A stretch of 6,369 nt of DNA, from NCBI GenBank assembly GCA_021443625.1, contig JABUTP010000019.1, forward strand, positions 1 through 6,369, read 5' to 3'. The stretch comes from Bacteroidales bacterium (GTDB lineage: Bacteria > Bacteroidota > Bacteroidia > Bacteroidales > UBA932). The notes beneath the pieces were generated by a model. That model had not been told where the DNA came from. It saw only the letters and a list, made by a program, of their open reading frames with translations, and ran no database searches. Of this stretch, positions 1 to 6,369 are shown piece after piece. The position numbers were made by a program, and so were the translations under genes. Numbering within the stretch: the stretch's first letter is position 1; every line of letters starts with the position of its first letter.

Positions 1-2291
1 TGGCGGTGATTGCCGGTTGCACACCACGTGTGCAGCCGGTGACCTCACCGGATTCCGAAATAGAGCGCAAGGTTGAGAAAACCCTCTCCTCAATGACAAC
101 CGAAGAGAAGGTCGGACAGATGATACAGCTCGTGGCGGACCTTTTCGGGCACAACGACGAAAACGGTGTGTTCGTGATGGATACCGAGAAACTCGACTCA
201 ATCTTCACCAACTACAAGGTCGGCTCGATTCTCAACGCCCCCAACACTATGGCCCCCACGGCGGCACAATGGGAAGGGTATATAGCAACGGTTCAGGAAT
301 CATCCGTCAGATGCCTGGGAATCCCCTGCATCTTCGGACTGGACCAGAACCACGGCTCCACCTACACTCAAGGGGGGACGCTATTTCCTCAGAACATCAA
401 TCTGGGAGCGACTTTCAACCGCGAACTGGCACGCGCCGCTGCGGAAGCAACGGCATACGAAGCCCGAGCCATAAGCGTTCCCTGGACTTTCTGCCCCACC
501 CTCGACCTCGGCCGCGATCCGAGATGGTCCCGCATCTGGGAGAACTTCGGCGAAGACTGCTATGTCAATGCCGAGATGGGACGTGCCCAGGTACTCGGCT
601 TTCAGGGTGAAGACCACAACCACATCGACAATCAGCACATAGCGGTATCGCTCAAGCATTATCTCGGCTACGGCGTTCCCTATTCGGGCAAAGACCGCAC
701 CCCCGCCTGCATCTCCCCGGCAGAACTCAGGGAAAAGCATTTCGCACCATATCTGGCGGGCATCAGTGCGGGCGCTCTGTCGATTATGGTCAACTCCTCG
801 TCCGTCAACGGAATGCCCGTCCACGCCAACCGCGAACTGCTGACCGGCTGGCTCAAGGAGGAGACCGGCTGGGACGGCGTGCTCATCACCGACTGGAATG
901 ACATCAACAACCTTTATACCCGCGAGATGGTGGCTGGCAGCCAGAAGGAGGCCATTCGCATTGCCATCAATGCCGGCATCGATATGATAATGGAGCCCTA
1001 CCATCCCGAAGTATTCGACGTGTTGATGGAACTCATTAACGAGAAGGCCATTCCCATGAAGCGTATCGACGATGCCGCAAGGCGCGTGCTTCGTATGAAA
1101 TACCGTCTCGGGCTGTTTGACGCCCCTCAGCAGAAACTTGCCGACTATCCCGATTTCGGAGGTGAGAAGTTTGCAAGACTCGCCCTGGAAGGGGCAGAGG
1201 AGAGTATGGTTCTGCTGAAGAACGAGAATTCTGCTCTCCCGCTGAAAAATGGTGCCAGGATTCTGCTCACCGGACCCAATGCCAATTCGATGCGCTGCCT
1301 CAACGGAGGCTGGAGCTACACCTGGCAGGGCCATCTGGCAGACAGTTTCGCCTCGAACCACAACACCATTTATGAAGCATTCTGCAACCGTTTCGGCAAA
1401 GAAAATGTCATACTCGAGCAGGGAGTTACCTACTTTGAGGCCGGCAAATACTATGAGGAAAACACTCCCGACATAGCCTCTGCAGTGAAAGCCGCTGCAA
1501 GGGCCGACGTCATAGTAGCCTGCATAGGCGAGAATTCGTACTGCGAAACCCCGGGCAATCTCACCGACCTCAATCTGTCGGAAAACCAGCGCAATCTGGT
1601 CAAGGCCCTGGCTGCGACAGGCAAACCGATTGTACTGATATTGAGCGAAGGGCGTCCCAGACTCATTGCTGACATAGAGCCGCTGGCCGATGCCGTGGTG
1701 GATATTCTCCTTCCGGGCAACTACGGCGGTGACGCTCTCGCCCGCCTTGTGGCCGGAGACGCCAATTTCAGCGGCAAGCTCCCCTATACCTATCCCAAGG
1801 AAATCAACTCTCTGGTCAACTACGACTTCAAGAAGAGTCAGGAGGTTGAGACGATGGCCGGCGCTTATGACTATGACGCCCGCGTCACGGTTCAGTGGGG
1901 TTTTGGTTTCGGTCTCAGTTACACCACCTTCGCCTACAGCAACCTTACGGTTGACAAGAGCAGTTTCACCGCTGATGACACGCTTCATATCACTGTTGAC
2001 GTGACCAACACCGGAAGCCGTGCGGGTAAGGAAGCCGTGCTGCTCTACAGCAGCGACATTGTAGCCGGAATGGTTCCCGACGGGCGCCGCCTGCGGGCTT
2101 TCGACAAGATTTATCTGGAACCCGGCCAGACTCAGACCGTAAGTTTTGAACTGGCGGCTTCGGACCTGGCATACGTGGGGTATGACGGCCATTGGGTCAT
2201 AGACGAGGGAGATTTCACGCTCCAGACAGGTAATCAGACTGCCGGAATCACCTGCTCCCGCACAAAGCGCTGGGACACCCCGAACAGATAA
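1..2291 (+). CDS. GH3 beta-glucosidase-type lipoprotein (5' end outside window)
   Basis: Glycoside hydrolase family 3 enzyme, expected to release terminal beta-linked glucose (or xylose) from oligosaccharides with retention of configuration. Numbering from the GTG at position 6: TIM-barrel domain about 20-375, with GLDQNHG (D113, probable -1 subsite residue), LGRDPRW (R170), SLKHYLGYG (K217, H218) and the nucleophile D296 in LITDWND. The alpha/beta sandwich domain (about 400-620) has ENSYCETPG with E509 and E514, one of which is the likely acid/base. A fibronectin III-like domain (about 635-745) starts after FGFGLSYTTF. The open frame runs to the left edge, and the first readable residues are AVIAGC, a lipobox, so the true start lies upstream and the GTG is not it. 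The product is probably anchored in the envelope. The gene is convergent with pyrG. Family assignment is firm; substrate is not decidable here, and NagZ is unlikely because its KHFPGHG motif is absent. Confidence 0.95.
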   Translation, partial: AVIAGCTPRVQPVTSPDSEIERKVEKTLSSMTTEEKVGQMIQLVADLFGHNDENGVFVMDTEKLDSIFTNYKVGSILNAPNTMAPTAAQWEGYIATVQESSVRCLGIPCIFGLDQNHGSTYTQGGTLFPQNINLGATFNRELARAAAEATAYEARAISVPWTFCPTLDLGRDPRWSRIWENFGEDCYVNAEMGRAQVLGFQGEDHNHIDNQHIAVSLKHYLGYGVPYSGKDRTPACISPAELREKHFAPYLAGISAGALSIMVNSSSVNGMPVHANRELLTGWLKEETGWDGVLITDWNDINNLYTREMVAGSQKEAIRIAINAGIDMIMEPYHPEVFDVLMELINEKAIPMKRIDDAARRVLRMKYRLGLFDAPQQKLADYPDFGGEKFARLALEGAEESMVLLKNENSALPLKNGARILLTGPNANSMRCLNGGWSYTWQGHLADSFASNHNTIYEAFCNRFGKENVILEQGVTYFEAGKYYEENTPDIASAVKAAARADVIVACIGENSYCETPGNLTDLNLSENQRNLVKALAATGKPIVLILSEGRPRLIADIEPLADAVVDILLPGNYGGDALARLVAGDANFSGKLPYTYPKEINSLVNYDFKKSQEVETMAGAYDYDARVTVQWGFGFGLSYTTFAYSNLTVDKSSFTADDTLHITVDVTNTGSRAGKEAVLLYSSDIVAGMVPDGRRLRAFDKIYLEPGQTQTVSFELAASDLAYVGYDGHWVIDEGDFTLQTGNQTAGITCSRTKRWDTPNR
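6..20 (+). other. Lipobox of the GH3 lipoprotein (signal peptidase II site)
   Basis: The codons read V-I-A-G-C, with the Cys codon at 18-20. Isoleucine at -3, Ala at -2 and Gly at -1 fit the bacterial lipobox. Cleavage before the Cys and lipidation would anchor the protein. The hydrophobic stretch and positively charged start of the signal peptide lie to the left of the window. The residues after the Cys (TPRVQPVTSPDSE) lack an early acidic cluster of the kind described as a surface-export signal in Bacteroidota, which leans towards a periplasm-facing anchor. That last point is inference. Confidence 0.8.
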
Positions 2292-2293
2292 AC

Positions 2294-2340
2294 GGTTGTT
2301 TACGACTATATGGAAACCGATTTGGTTAGGTTAGTTTACG
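2294..2340 (+). repeat. Short imperfect direct repeat in the intergenic region
   Basis: GGTTGTTTACG at 2294-2304 recurs as GGTTAGTTTACG at 2329-2340, differing by one inserted A. Within the second copy's surroundings, GGTTA is repeated in tandem at 2324-2333. The stretch is AT-rich compared with the flanking genes. No function can be assigned; it may be a small duplication in the shared 3' region. Confidence 0.4.
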
Positions 2341-2347
2341 GTTTCCA
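2311..2347. repeat. Inverted repeat (9-bp perfect stem) between the GH3 and pyrG 3' ends
   Basis: TGGAAACCG at 2311-2319 is the exact reverse complement of CGGTTTCCA at 2339-2347, with a 19-nt AT-rich loop. On the + strand it would fold 19 nt after the GH3 stop codon, but it is followed by an A run, not a U run, so it is not a standard terminator in that direction. Its right arm ends on the first base of the A6 run (2347-2352), which is the U-tract of the neighbouring pyrG terminator. It may protect mRNA 3' ends or act as a second terminator stem. Confidence 0.55.
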
Positions 2348-2378
2348 AAAAAGGGACTGGCCGCCTTAGGTCAGTCCC
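2347..2378 (-). terminator. Intrinsic terminator of the dapL-purF-pyrG operon, possibly bidirectional
   Basis: GGGACTGGCC at 2353-2362 pairs with GGTCAGTCCC at 2369-2378 around a 6-nt loop, giving a 10-bp stem with one G-U pair. Read on the minus strand, the hairpin lies about 34 nt after the pyrG stop and is followed at once by six U (2352 down to 2347), a canonical Rho-independent terminator. Read on the plus strand, the same stem is followed by TCATTATTTTC, a weaker U-rich tail, so it may also end the GH3 transcript about 60 nt after its stop. Its placement between convergent genes supports this. Confidence 0.88.
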
Positions 2379-2411
2379 TCATTATTTTCATTCGTCCCGT
2401 ATCGGAGAGAA

Positions 2412-4010
2412 TCATTCGCCGCTGTAATCGACAGCAGCCTTCACAAAACTCATGAAGAGCGGGTGCGGATGGAGAACTGTGCTGTGGTATTCGGGATGAA
2501 ATTGGGTTGCAAGATACCATCTGTGGGTCGGAATCTCCACAATCTCCACCAGATCGGCATCGGGGTTGGTGCCGGTGCAACTCATCCCTGCACGTTCGTA
2601 ATCTGCGCGGAAGGCGTTGTTAAACTCGTAACGGTGGCGGTGGCGCTCCGAAATGGAGTCTTTGCCGTAGATGGCGGCCGCCTTCGACCCCTGTTTCAGG
2701 GTGCAGGGATATGCACCGAGTCTCATAGTTCCGCCCATACGGGTTATCTTCTTCTGCTCCTCCATAATGTCTATCACATTGTATCTTGTGTCGGGAGCAA
2801 TCTCTGCGCTGTTGGCACCGGCAAGGCCAAGCACATTGCGGGCAAACTCCACCACCATCATCTGCATTCCGTAGCAGATGCCGAAGGTGGGAATATCGTG
2901 TGTCCTGCAATATTCGGCTGCCTGAATCTTCCCCTCGGTGCCTCTCTCTCCGAATCCGGGGCAGATTACCACTCCGGCCATCGGAGCGAGCGATTCGGCA
3001 ACGTTCTCCCGGGTGAGGAACTGGGAATCAACGAAGACTATCTCCACCTTGCGGTCATTATATACACCGGCGTGCTGCAGACTCTCGCGGATGCTCTTGT
3101 AGGCATCCTGCAGGGAGTATTTGCCCACCAAAGCGATGCGGACGCACTTTGTGGCGGCTGAGCGGCGGGCAAGGTAGTCTCGCCACTGCGACAGTGCGGG
3201 AGTCTCCCCCACCTCCATACCCAGACTCTTCAGGATGGCCACGTCCAGCCCCTGCTCCTGCATTGCAATGGGAACCTCATAGATGGAAGGCATATCCTCA
3301 CTCTGCACCACGTGCGAAGGCTCCACATTGCAGAATGACGCCACCTTGTGCATCAGCGCCTCGGGCAGATGCTTCTCGGTGCGTAGCACCAGCACGTCGG
3401 GCTGCAGGCCAAGCCCCTGCATCTCCTTGACAGAGTGCTGAGTTGGTTTGGTTTTCAATTCTTCGGCAGCTTTGAGATAGGGAATATAGGTCAGATGAAT
3501 GAAGCAGATGTCCCCCTTGTGTTCCCACCTCATCTGGCGCATTGCCTCCAGGAACGGCATCGACTCAATGTCTCCGATGGTGCCGCCTATCTCGGTGATG
3601 ACAAAGTCGTACTCCGTGGGGTCGTCCTCCCTGCGGATGCGCCGCTTGATTTCGTCGGTGACGTGCGGCACAACCTGCACGGTCTTGCCGAGATAATCGC
3701 CCCGCCGCTCCTTGTCTATGACGCTGCTATAGACGCGCCCGCTGGTCACGGAGTTGCCGCGGGTGGTATGGATTTCGGTAAAGCGCTCGTAATGTCCCAG
3801 GTCAAGGTCGGTTTCCATCCCGTCTTCGGTGACATAGCACTCGCCGTGTTCAAACGGGTTGAGGGTTCCGGGATCGACATTTATGTACGGGTCGAACTTC
3901 TGGATTGTGATTTTGTAGCCGCGTGCCTGCAGCAGTTTTCCTATTGATGACGAAATTATCCCCTTTCCCAGAGAGGAGACCACTCCTCCGGTGACAAATA
4001 TGTATTTCAT
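2412..4010 (-). CDS. pyrG: CTP synthase (glutamine-hydrolysing)
   Basis: Makes CTP from UTP, ATP and glutamine in the cytoplasm, the last step of de novo pyrimidine nucleotide synthesis. At 532 residues it has the usual length. The synthase domain (about 1-267) starts MKYIFVTGGVVSSLGKG with P-loop K16; D70 in ETDLDLGHYERF and E140 in TEIGGTIGDIES match the Mg-binding residues of the family. The class I glutaminase domain (about 288-530) has the oxyanion segment CPGFGERG, nucleophile C379 in GICYGMQ, the SERHRHRYEFNN segment, and H505 and E507 in FHPEYHS. Tyr replaces the common Leu after the nucleophile. The ATG at 4008-4010 is the family's normal start; its leader (AAAAATAGAA) is A-rich without a Shine-Dalgarno, as is common in Bacteroidota. 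It lies 27 nt after the purF-like stop, so it is probably the last gene of the operon. A strong terminator follows. Intact, no anomalies. Confidence 0.98.
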   Translation of the reverse strand: MKYIFVTGGVVSSLGKGIISSSIGKLLQARGYKITIQKFDPYINVDPGTLNPFEHGECYVTEDGMETDLDLGHYERFTEIHTTRGNSVTSGRVYSSVIDKERRGDYLGKTVQVVPHVTDEIKRRIRREDDPTEYDFVITEIGGTIGDIESMPFLEAMRQMRWEHKGDICFIHLTYIPYLKAAEELKTKPTQHSVKEMQGLGLQPDVLVLRTEKHLPEALMHKVASFCNVEPSHVVQSEDMPSIYEVPIAMQEQGLDVAILKSLGMEVGETPALSQWRDYLARRSAATKCVRIALVGKYSLQDAYKSIRESLQHAGVYNDRKVEIVFVDSQFLTRENVAESLAPMAGVVICPGFGERGTEGKIQAAEYCRTHDIPTFGICYGMQMMVVEFARNVLGLAGANSAEIAPDTRYNVIDIMEEQKKITRMGGTMRLGAYPCTLKQGSKAAAIYGKDSISERHRHRYEFNNAFRADYERAGMSCTGTNPDADLVEIVEIPTHRWYLATQFHPEYHSTVLHPHPLFMSFVKAAVDYSGE

Positions 4011-4037
4011 TTCTATTTTTGGTTATAAAGTGGTTGT

Positions 4038-5741
4038 CTATCTTGCATCGGCGTGGCCTTCGTACCAGTTGATGTATGCCCGGTTTATCATCTTCACCCC
4101 TCCGGGTGTCGGGTAGTCGCCCGAGAAGTACCAGTCTCCGGGGTGGCCGGGGATGGCGGCGTGAAGCCCTTCGAGACTCTGATAGAGTAGTTTCACTTCG
4201 GCCCCGGTTCCTTCTGGAGTAAGCATCAGGGCAATCTCCTCAGACACTTCGCTGTCGGTGAATGGAGCATATATTTCCTTGACGTAGTTGCGCATTTCCT
4301 TGCAGGGAAAGTTTTCCTGAGCCTTGCATCTGGCATATACCCCGTCTATCACAGATTGCATTCCGTGTTTGCGGAGCAGACTCACCGCTGCCCTGAATGC
4401 GCAGAATTCCCCCAGACGCGACATATCTATGCCGTAGTAATCGGGATAGCGCACCTGCGGAGACGAAGAGACCACAACTATGCGGCCCGGGTGGAGTCTG
4501 TCGAGCATCCGGAGAATGGACTGCTTGAGGGTTGTGCCGCGGACGATGCTGTCGTCTATAACCACTATGGTGTCCCCCTCCTGCACCTGTCCGTAGGTGA
4601 CGTCATAGACGTGGGCGGCCAGGTCGTTGCGGGAGGCATCCTCCGCAATGAAGGTGCGCAGTTTTATATCCTTTATCACAATCTTCTCCACCCTGACATC
4701 GGGATTGTATTTCCTGAGGCCCTCCACCATTCCGAAGAATGCGGTTTCGGCAGTGTTGGGGATATACGATATGACGCACTTGTCCAACTCTCCGTCAACC
4801 GCCTCCAGAATGCCGGGGGCAAGTTCGCGTCCGAGTTGTTTGCGCTCGTTGTAGATATCCTTGTCGGAACCGCGCGAGAAATAGATGCGTTCAAAACTGC
4901 ATCGGGCGTTCCTGCCGGGTTCCAGCAACTGCTGGAGAGAAATCTTCCCATCAGCGTCCACGGTAATCAGCTCCCCGGGGCCGAGTTCGTGAACCTGCTC
5001 CGCATCGATATTGAGGGTGGTCTGGATAACCGGACGTTCCGAAGCCAGCACCATAATCTCATCGTCAGCATACCAGAATGCCGGACGGATGCCGTGGGGG
5101 TCGCGCAGGGTGAACATCTCGCCGCTTCCGACAATGCCGCATATCACATATCCGCCGTCCCACTTTGGGGCAGACTCACTGAGGATTGCCGCCAGTTCGG
5201 GAGCCGCCTCGGGATTGGCCATGCAGTGGCGGTCAAGCGCATCCCCCAGTTGTTCCAGAAGGAAGAAAGTGTCGCCGTAGAGACGCGGATGTTGTCCCTG
5301 GGAGACTAAGCCTTCGAAGAGTTCATCCACGTTGGTCATATTGAAGTTGCCGCACAAGAGCAGGTTGCGGTTTTTCCAATTGTTGCGTCTCAGGAAGGGA
5401 TGGACGTAACTCAGACCCGATTTGCCGGTGGTGCTGTAGCGCAGATGCCCCATATAGACCTCTCCAATGAAAGGATTTGCGCCGTGGGCCTTGGAGAATA
5501 TCTCCTGAATGGCGCCGGTACCGAGCCCTCTTTCCCTGAAGATGAATTCGCTGCCGGGCTCACCGCCGAGTTTGACGCAAGCCATTCCCGCAGCTTCCTG
5601 TCCGCGGTTGTGCTGCTTCTCCATCATAAGGTAGAGTTTGTCCAGCCCGTAGCACGCCGTGCCGTATTTGTCTTCGTAGTAACTGATGGGTTTTAGCAAC
5701 CTCACCATAGCCACTCCGCATTCGTGTTTCAGTGTTTCCAT
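4038..5741 (-). CDS. purF: PurF-like amidophosphoribosyltransferase, divergent and with C-terminal extension
   Basis: By family it transfers glutamine-derived ammonia to PRPP, giving 5-phosphoribosylamine, the first step of purine synthesis. The Ntn glutaminase domain (about 8-275) has a 7-residue propeptide METLKHE before the nucleophile C8 (ECGVAMV), then [10 protein letters not shown]101 in GHLRYST, G131-N132 in CGNFNMTN and D158 in YGDTFF. The phosphoribosyltransferase domain (about 280-470) has the PRPP loop [12 protein letters not shown] (393-404, D396 and D397). Length is 567 against about 470-510 for usual PurF; the excess is a tail (about 475-567) containing [14 protein letters not shown]. 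The usual flexible-loop signature KNRYxGRTFI reads KDIKLRTFI here. The Fe-S ligands of the Bacillus type are not preserved: PD replaces PC at 433-434 and there is no CxxC. The ATG at 5739-5741 lies inside dapL, overlapping it by 13 nt. PurF family is certain; whether it is the cell's main PurF or a paralogue with another role is open. Confidence 0.87.
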   Translation of the reverse strand: METLKHECGVAMVRLLKPISYYEDKYGTACYGLDKLYLMMEKQHNRGQEAAGMACVKLGGEPGSEFIFRERGLGTGAIQEIFSKAHGANPFIGEVYMGHLRYSTTGKSGLSYVHPFLRRNNWKNRNLLLCGNFNMTNVDELFEGLVSQGQHPRLYGDTFFLLEQLGDALDRHCMANPEAAPELAAILSESAPKWDGGYVICGIVGSGEMFTLRDPHGIRPAFWYADDEIMVLASERPVIQTTLNIDAEQVHELGPGELITVDADGKISLQQLLEPGRNARCSFERIYFSRGSDKDIYNERKQLGRELAPGILEAVDGELDKCVISYIPNTAETAFFGMVEGLRKYNPDVRVEKIVIKDIKLRTFIAEDASRNDLAAHVYDVTYGQVQEGDTIVVIDDSIVRGTTLKQSILRMLDRLHPGRIVVVSSSPQVRYPDYYGIDMSRLGEFCAFRAAVSLLRKHGMQSVIDGVYARCKAQENFPCKEMRNYVKEIYAPFTDSEVSEEIALMLTPEGTGAEVKLLYQSLEGLHAAIPGHPGDWYFSGDYPTPGGVKMINRAYINWYEGHADAR

Positions 5742-6369
5742 TTTGCTATTCTTTCCATTGCTTCAAGACAATGCTCGCGTTTTCCGAAAGCCGTGAGCCG
5801 GACATATCCTTCACCGGAAGGGCCGAACCCCACACCGGGGGTGGTCACGATTCCGAGTTCCTCCAGCATCAAATCAAAGAACTCCCAGGAGCCGATGCCG
5901 TCCGGCGTGCGCAGCCAGATGTATGGGGCATCTTCGCCACCCCTCACCTCAAATCCCATTGCGGCAAGGCGGTTGCGCATAATGGAGGCATTCTCCATAT
6001 AGCGGTCGGTGATTTCGCGCACCTGCCGCTTCCCTTCGGGAGAATAGATTGCCTCGGCGGCACGCTGGCTGATATAGGACGTGCCGTTGAACTTTGTGCA
6101 CTGACGGCGGTTCCAGAGGTGGTTCAGGGAGACCTTCTCCCCTTTGGATGACAACATCTGAAGTTCCTTGGGGACAACCGTGCAGCCGCAGCGGATTCCC
6201 GTGAAACCGGCCGTCTTGGAGAAGCTGCGCAGCTCGATGGCACACTTCTTCGCCCCTTCGGCCTCATATACCGAATGGGGTATGTCGTCATGTCTGATGT
6301 AGGCTTCGTATGCCGCATCGTAAATGATCAGACTGTGTTCTCTTATGGCATAATCAACCCATTTCTGCA
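5729..6369 (-). CDS. dapL: LL-diaminopimelate aminotransferase (C-terminal 212 residues; 5' end outside window)
   Basis: PLP-dependent class I/II aminotransferase that converts tetrahydrodipicolinate and glutamate to LL-diaminopimelate in one step, for lysine and peptidoglycan. The frame is open to the right edge, with no start in the window; the Met at 6155-6157 is internal because conserved sequence continues upstream of it. Reading from the edge: [12 protein letters not shown] with the PLP-contacting Asp (6317-6319) and Tyr (6308-6310), then [15 protein letters not shown] with the Schiff-base Lys at 6215-6217, then [20 protein letters not shown], and near the end [21 protein letters not shown] with the substrate-carboxylate Arg at 5798-5800. 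These motifs separate DapL from aspartate aminotransferases. About half of a roughly 410-residue protein is present. Its TGA lies 13 nt inside the purF-like gene, implying cotranscription and probably coupled translation. Confidence 0.95.
   Translation of the reverse strand, partial: QKWVDYAIREHSLIIYDAAYEAYIRHDDIPHSVYEAEGAKKCAIELRSFSKTAGFTGIRCGCTVVPKELQMLSSKGEKVSLNHLWNRRQCTKFNGTSYISQRAAEAIYSPEGKRQVREITDRYMENASIMRNRLAAMGFEVRGGEDAPYIWLRTPDGIGSWEFFDLMLEELGIVTTPGVGFGPSGEGYVRLTAFGKREHCLEAMERIAKWKH

Noticed and set aside
381..2192. 603-residue minus-strand open frame as a real gene
   Set aside because: It lies wholly inside the GH3 gene in the codon-aligned antisense register, has no recognisable domain, and is explained by avoidance of TTA, CTA and TCA codons.
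1..2291. NagZ-type beta-N-acetylglucosaminidase
   Set aside because: NagZ has KHFPGHG and usually no sandwich and FnIII-like domains; here the motif is KHYLGYG and all three beta-glucosidase-type domains are present.
2463..3161. 232-residue plus-strand open frame opposite pyrG
   Set aside because: Codon-aligned shadow of a highly conserved CTP synthase gene.
4011..4037. Promoter or attenuator ahead of pyrG
   Set aside because: The gap is only 27 nt, with no TAnnTTTG-like -7 element, no hairpin and no initial G run of the kind used in pyrG attenuation of Gram-positive bacteria.
4356..5309. 317-residue plus-strand open frame opposite the purF-like gene
   Set aside because: Codon-aligned shadow of a gene with clear catalytic motifs; no recognisable protein features of its own.
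6155..6157. ATG as the start of a small 142-residue protein
   Set aside because: The same frame continues upstream to the window edge with the conserved DapL lysine motif and PLP-binding Asp-Tyr segment, so this Met is internal.
1..6369. Mobile element, CRISPR array, defence system, tRNA or rRNA
   Set aside because: No transposase or integrase motifs, no regularly spaced repeats, and no tRNA or rRNA-like segments were seen; nearly all of the window is covered by four conserved metabolic genes.

Overview
The window looks like ordinary chromosomal sequence from a member of the Bacteroidota, probably Bacteroidales. The clues are an LL-diaminopimelate aminotransferase (DapL) of the Bacteroidales type, a long PurF-like protein with a C-terminal tail of the kind I associate with Bacteroidota, a GH3 glycosidase exported as a lipoprotein, AT-rich leaders without a Shine-Dalgarno sequence, and very dense coding. 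Base composition looks GC-rich for Bacteroidales (strong avoidance of TTA, CTA and TCA codons), so a Muribaculaceae- or Alistipes-like source is possible. The sequence alone does not settle the genus.

Layout: positions 1-2291 on the + strand hold a GH3 beta-glucosidase-type lipoprotein gene that enters from the left edge; its signal peptide is cut off just before the lipobox. Positions 2292-2411 are the only intergenic stretch. It is AT-rich and carries two hairpins, one of which is a good intrinsic terminator for the minus-strand operon and may also serve the + strand gene. Positions 2412-6369 on the - strand hold an operon read from right to left: dapL (5' part missing at the right edge), a purF-like amidophosphoribosyltransferase gene and pyrG (CTP synthase). 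The dapL stop lies inside the purF-like gene (13-nt overlap), and the purF-like and pyrG genes are 27 nt apart.

How the genes work together: dapL supplies LL-diaminopimelate for peptidoglycan and lysine. The purF-like product resembles the committed enzyme of purine synthesis, and pyrG makes CTP from UTP. All three products consume glutamate or glutamine nitrogen, so the operon links growth-related amino-group transfer to cell wall and nucleotide supply. The GH3 lipoprotein is convergent and unrelated; it trims beta-linked oligosaccharides in the cell envelope.

I found no mobile element, CRISPR array, tRNA, rRNA, riboswitch, frameshift or evident new system. The most unusual item is the purF-like protein: it keeps the catalytic Ntn glutaminase residues and the PRPP-binding loop but has a rewritten flexible loop, lacks the usual Fe-S ligands, and carries a tail of about 90 residues.
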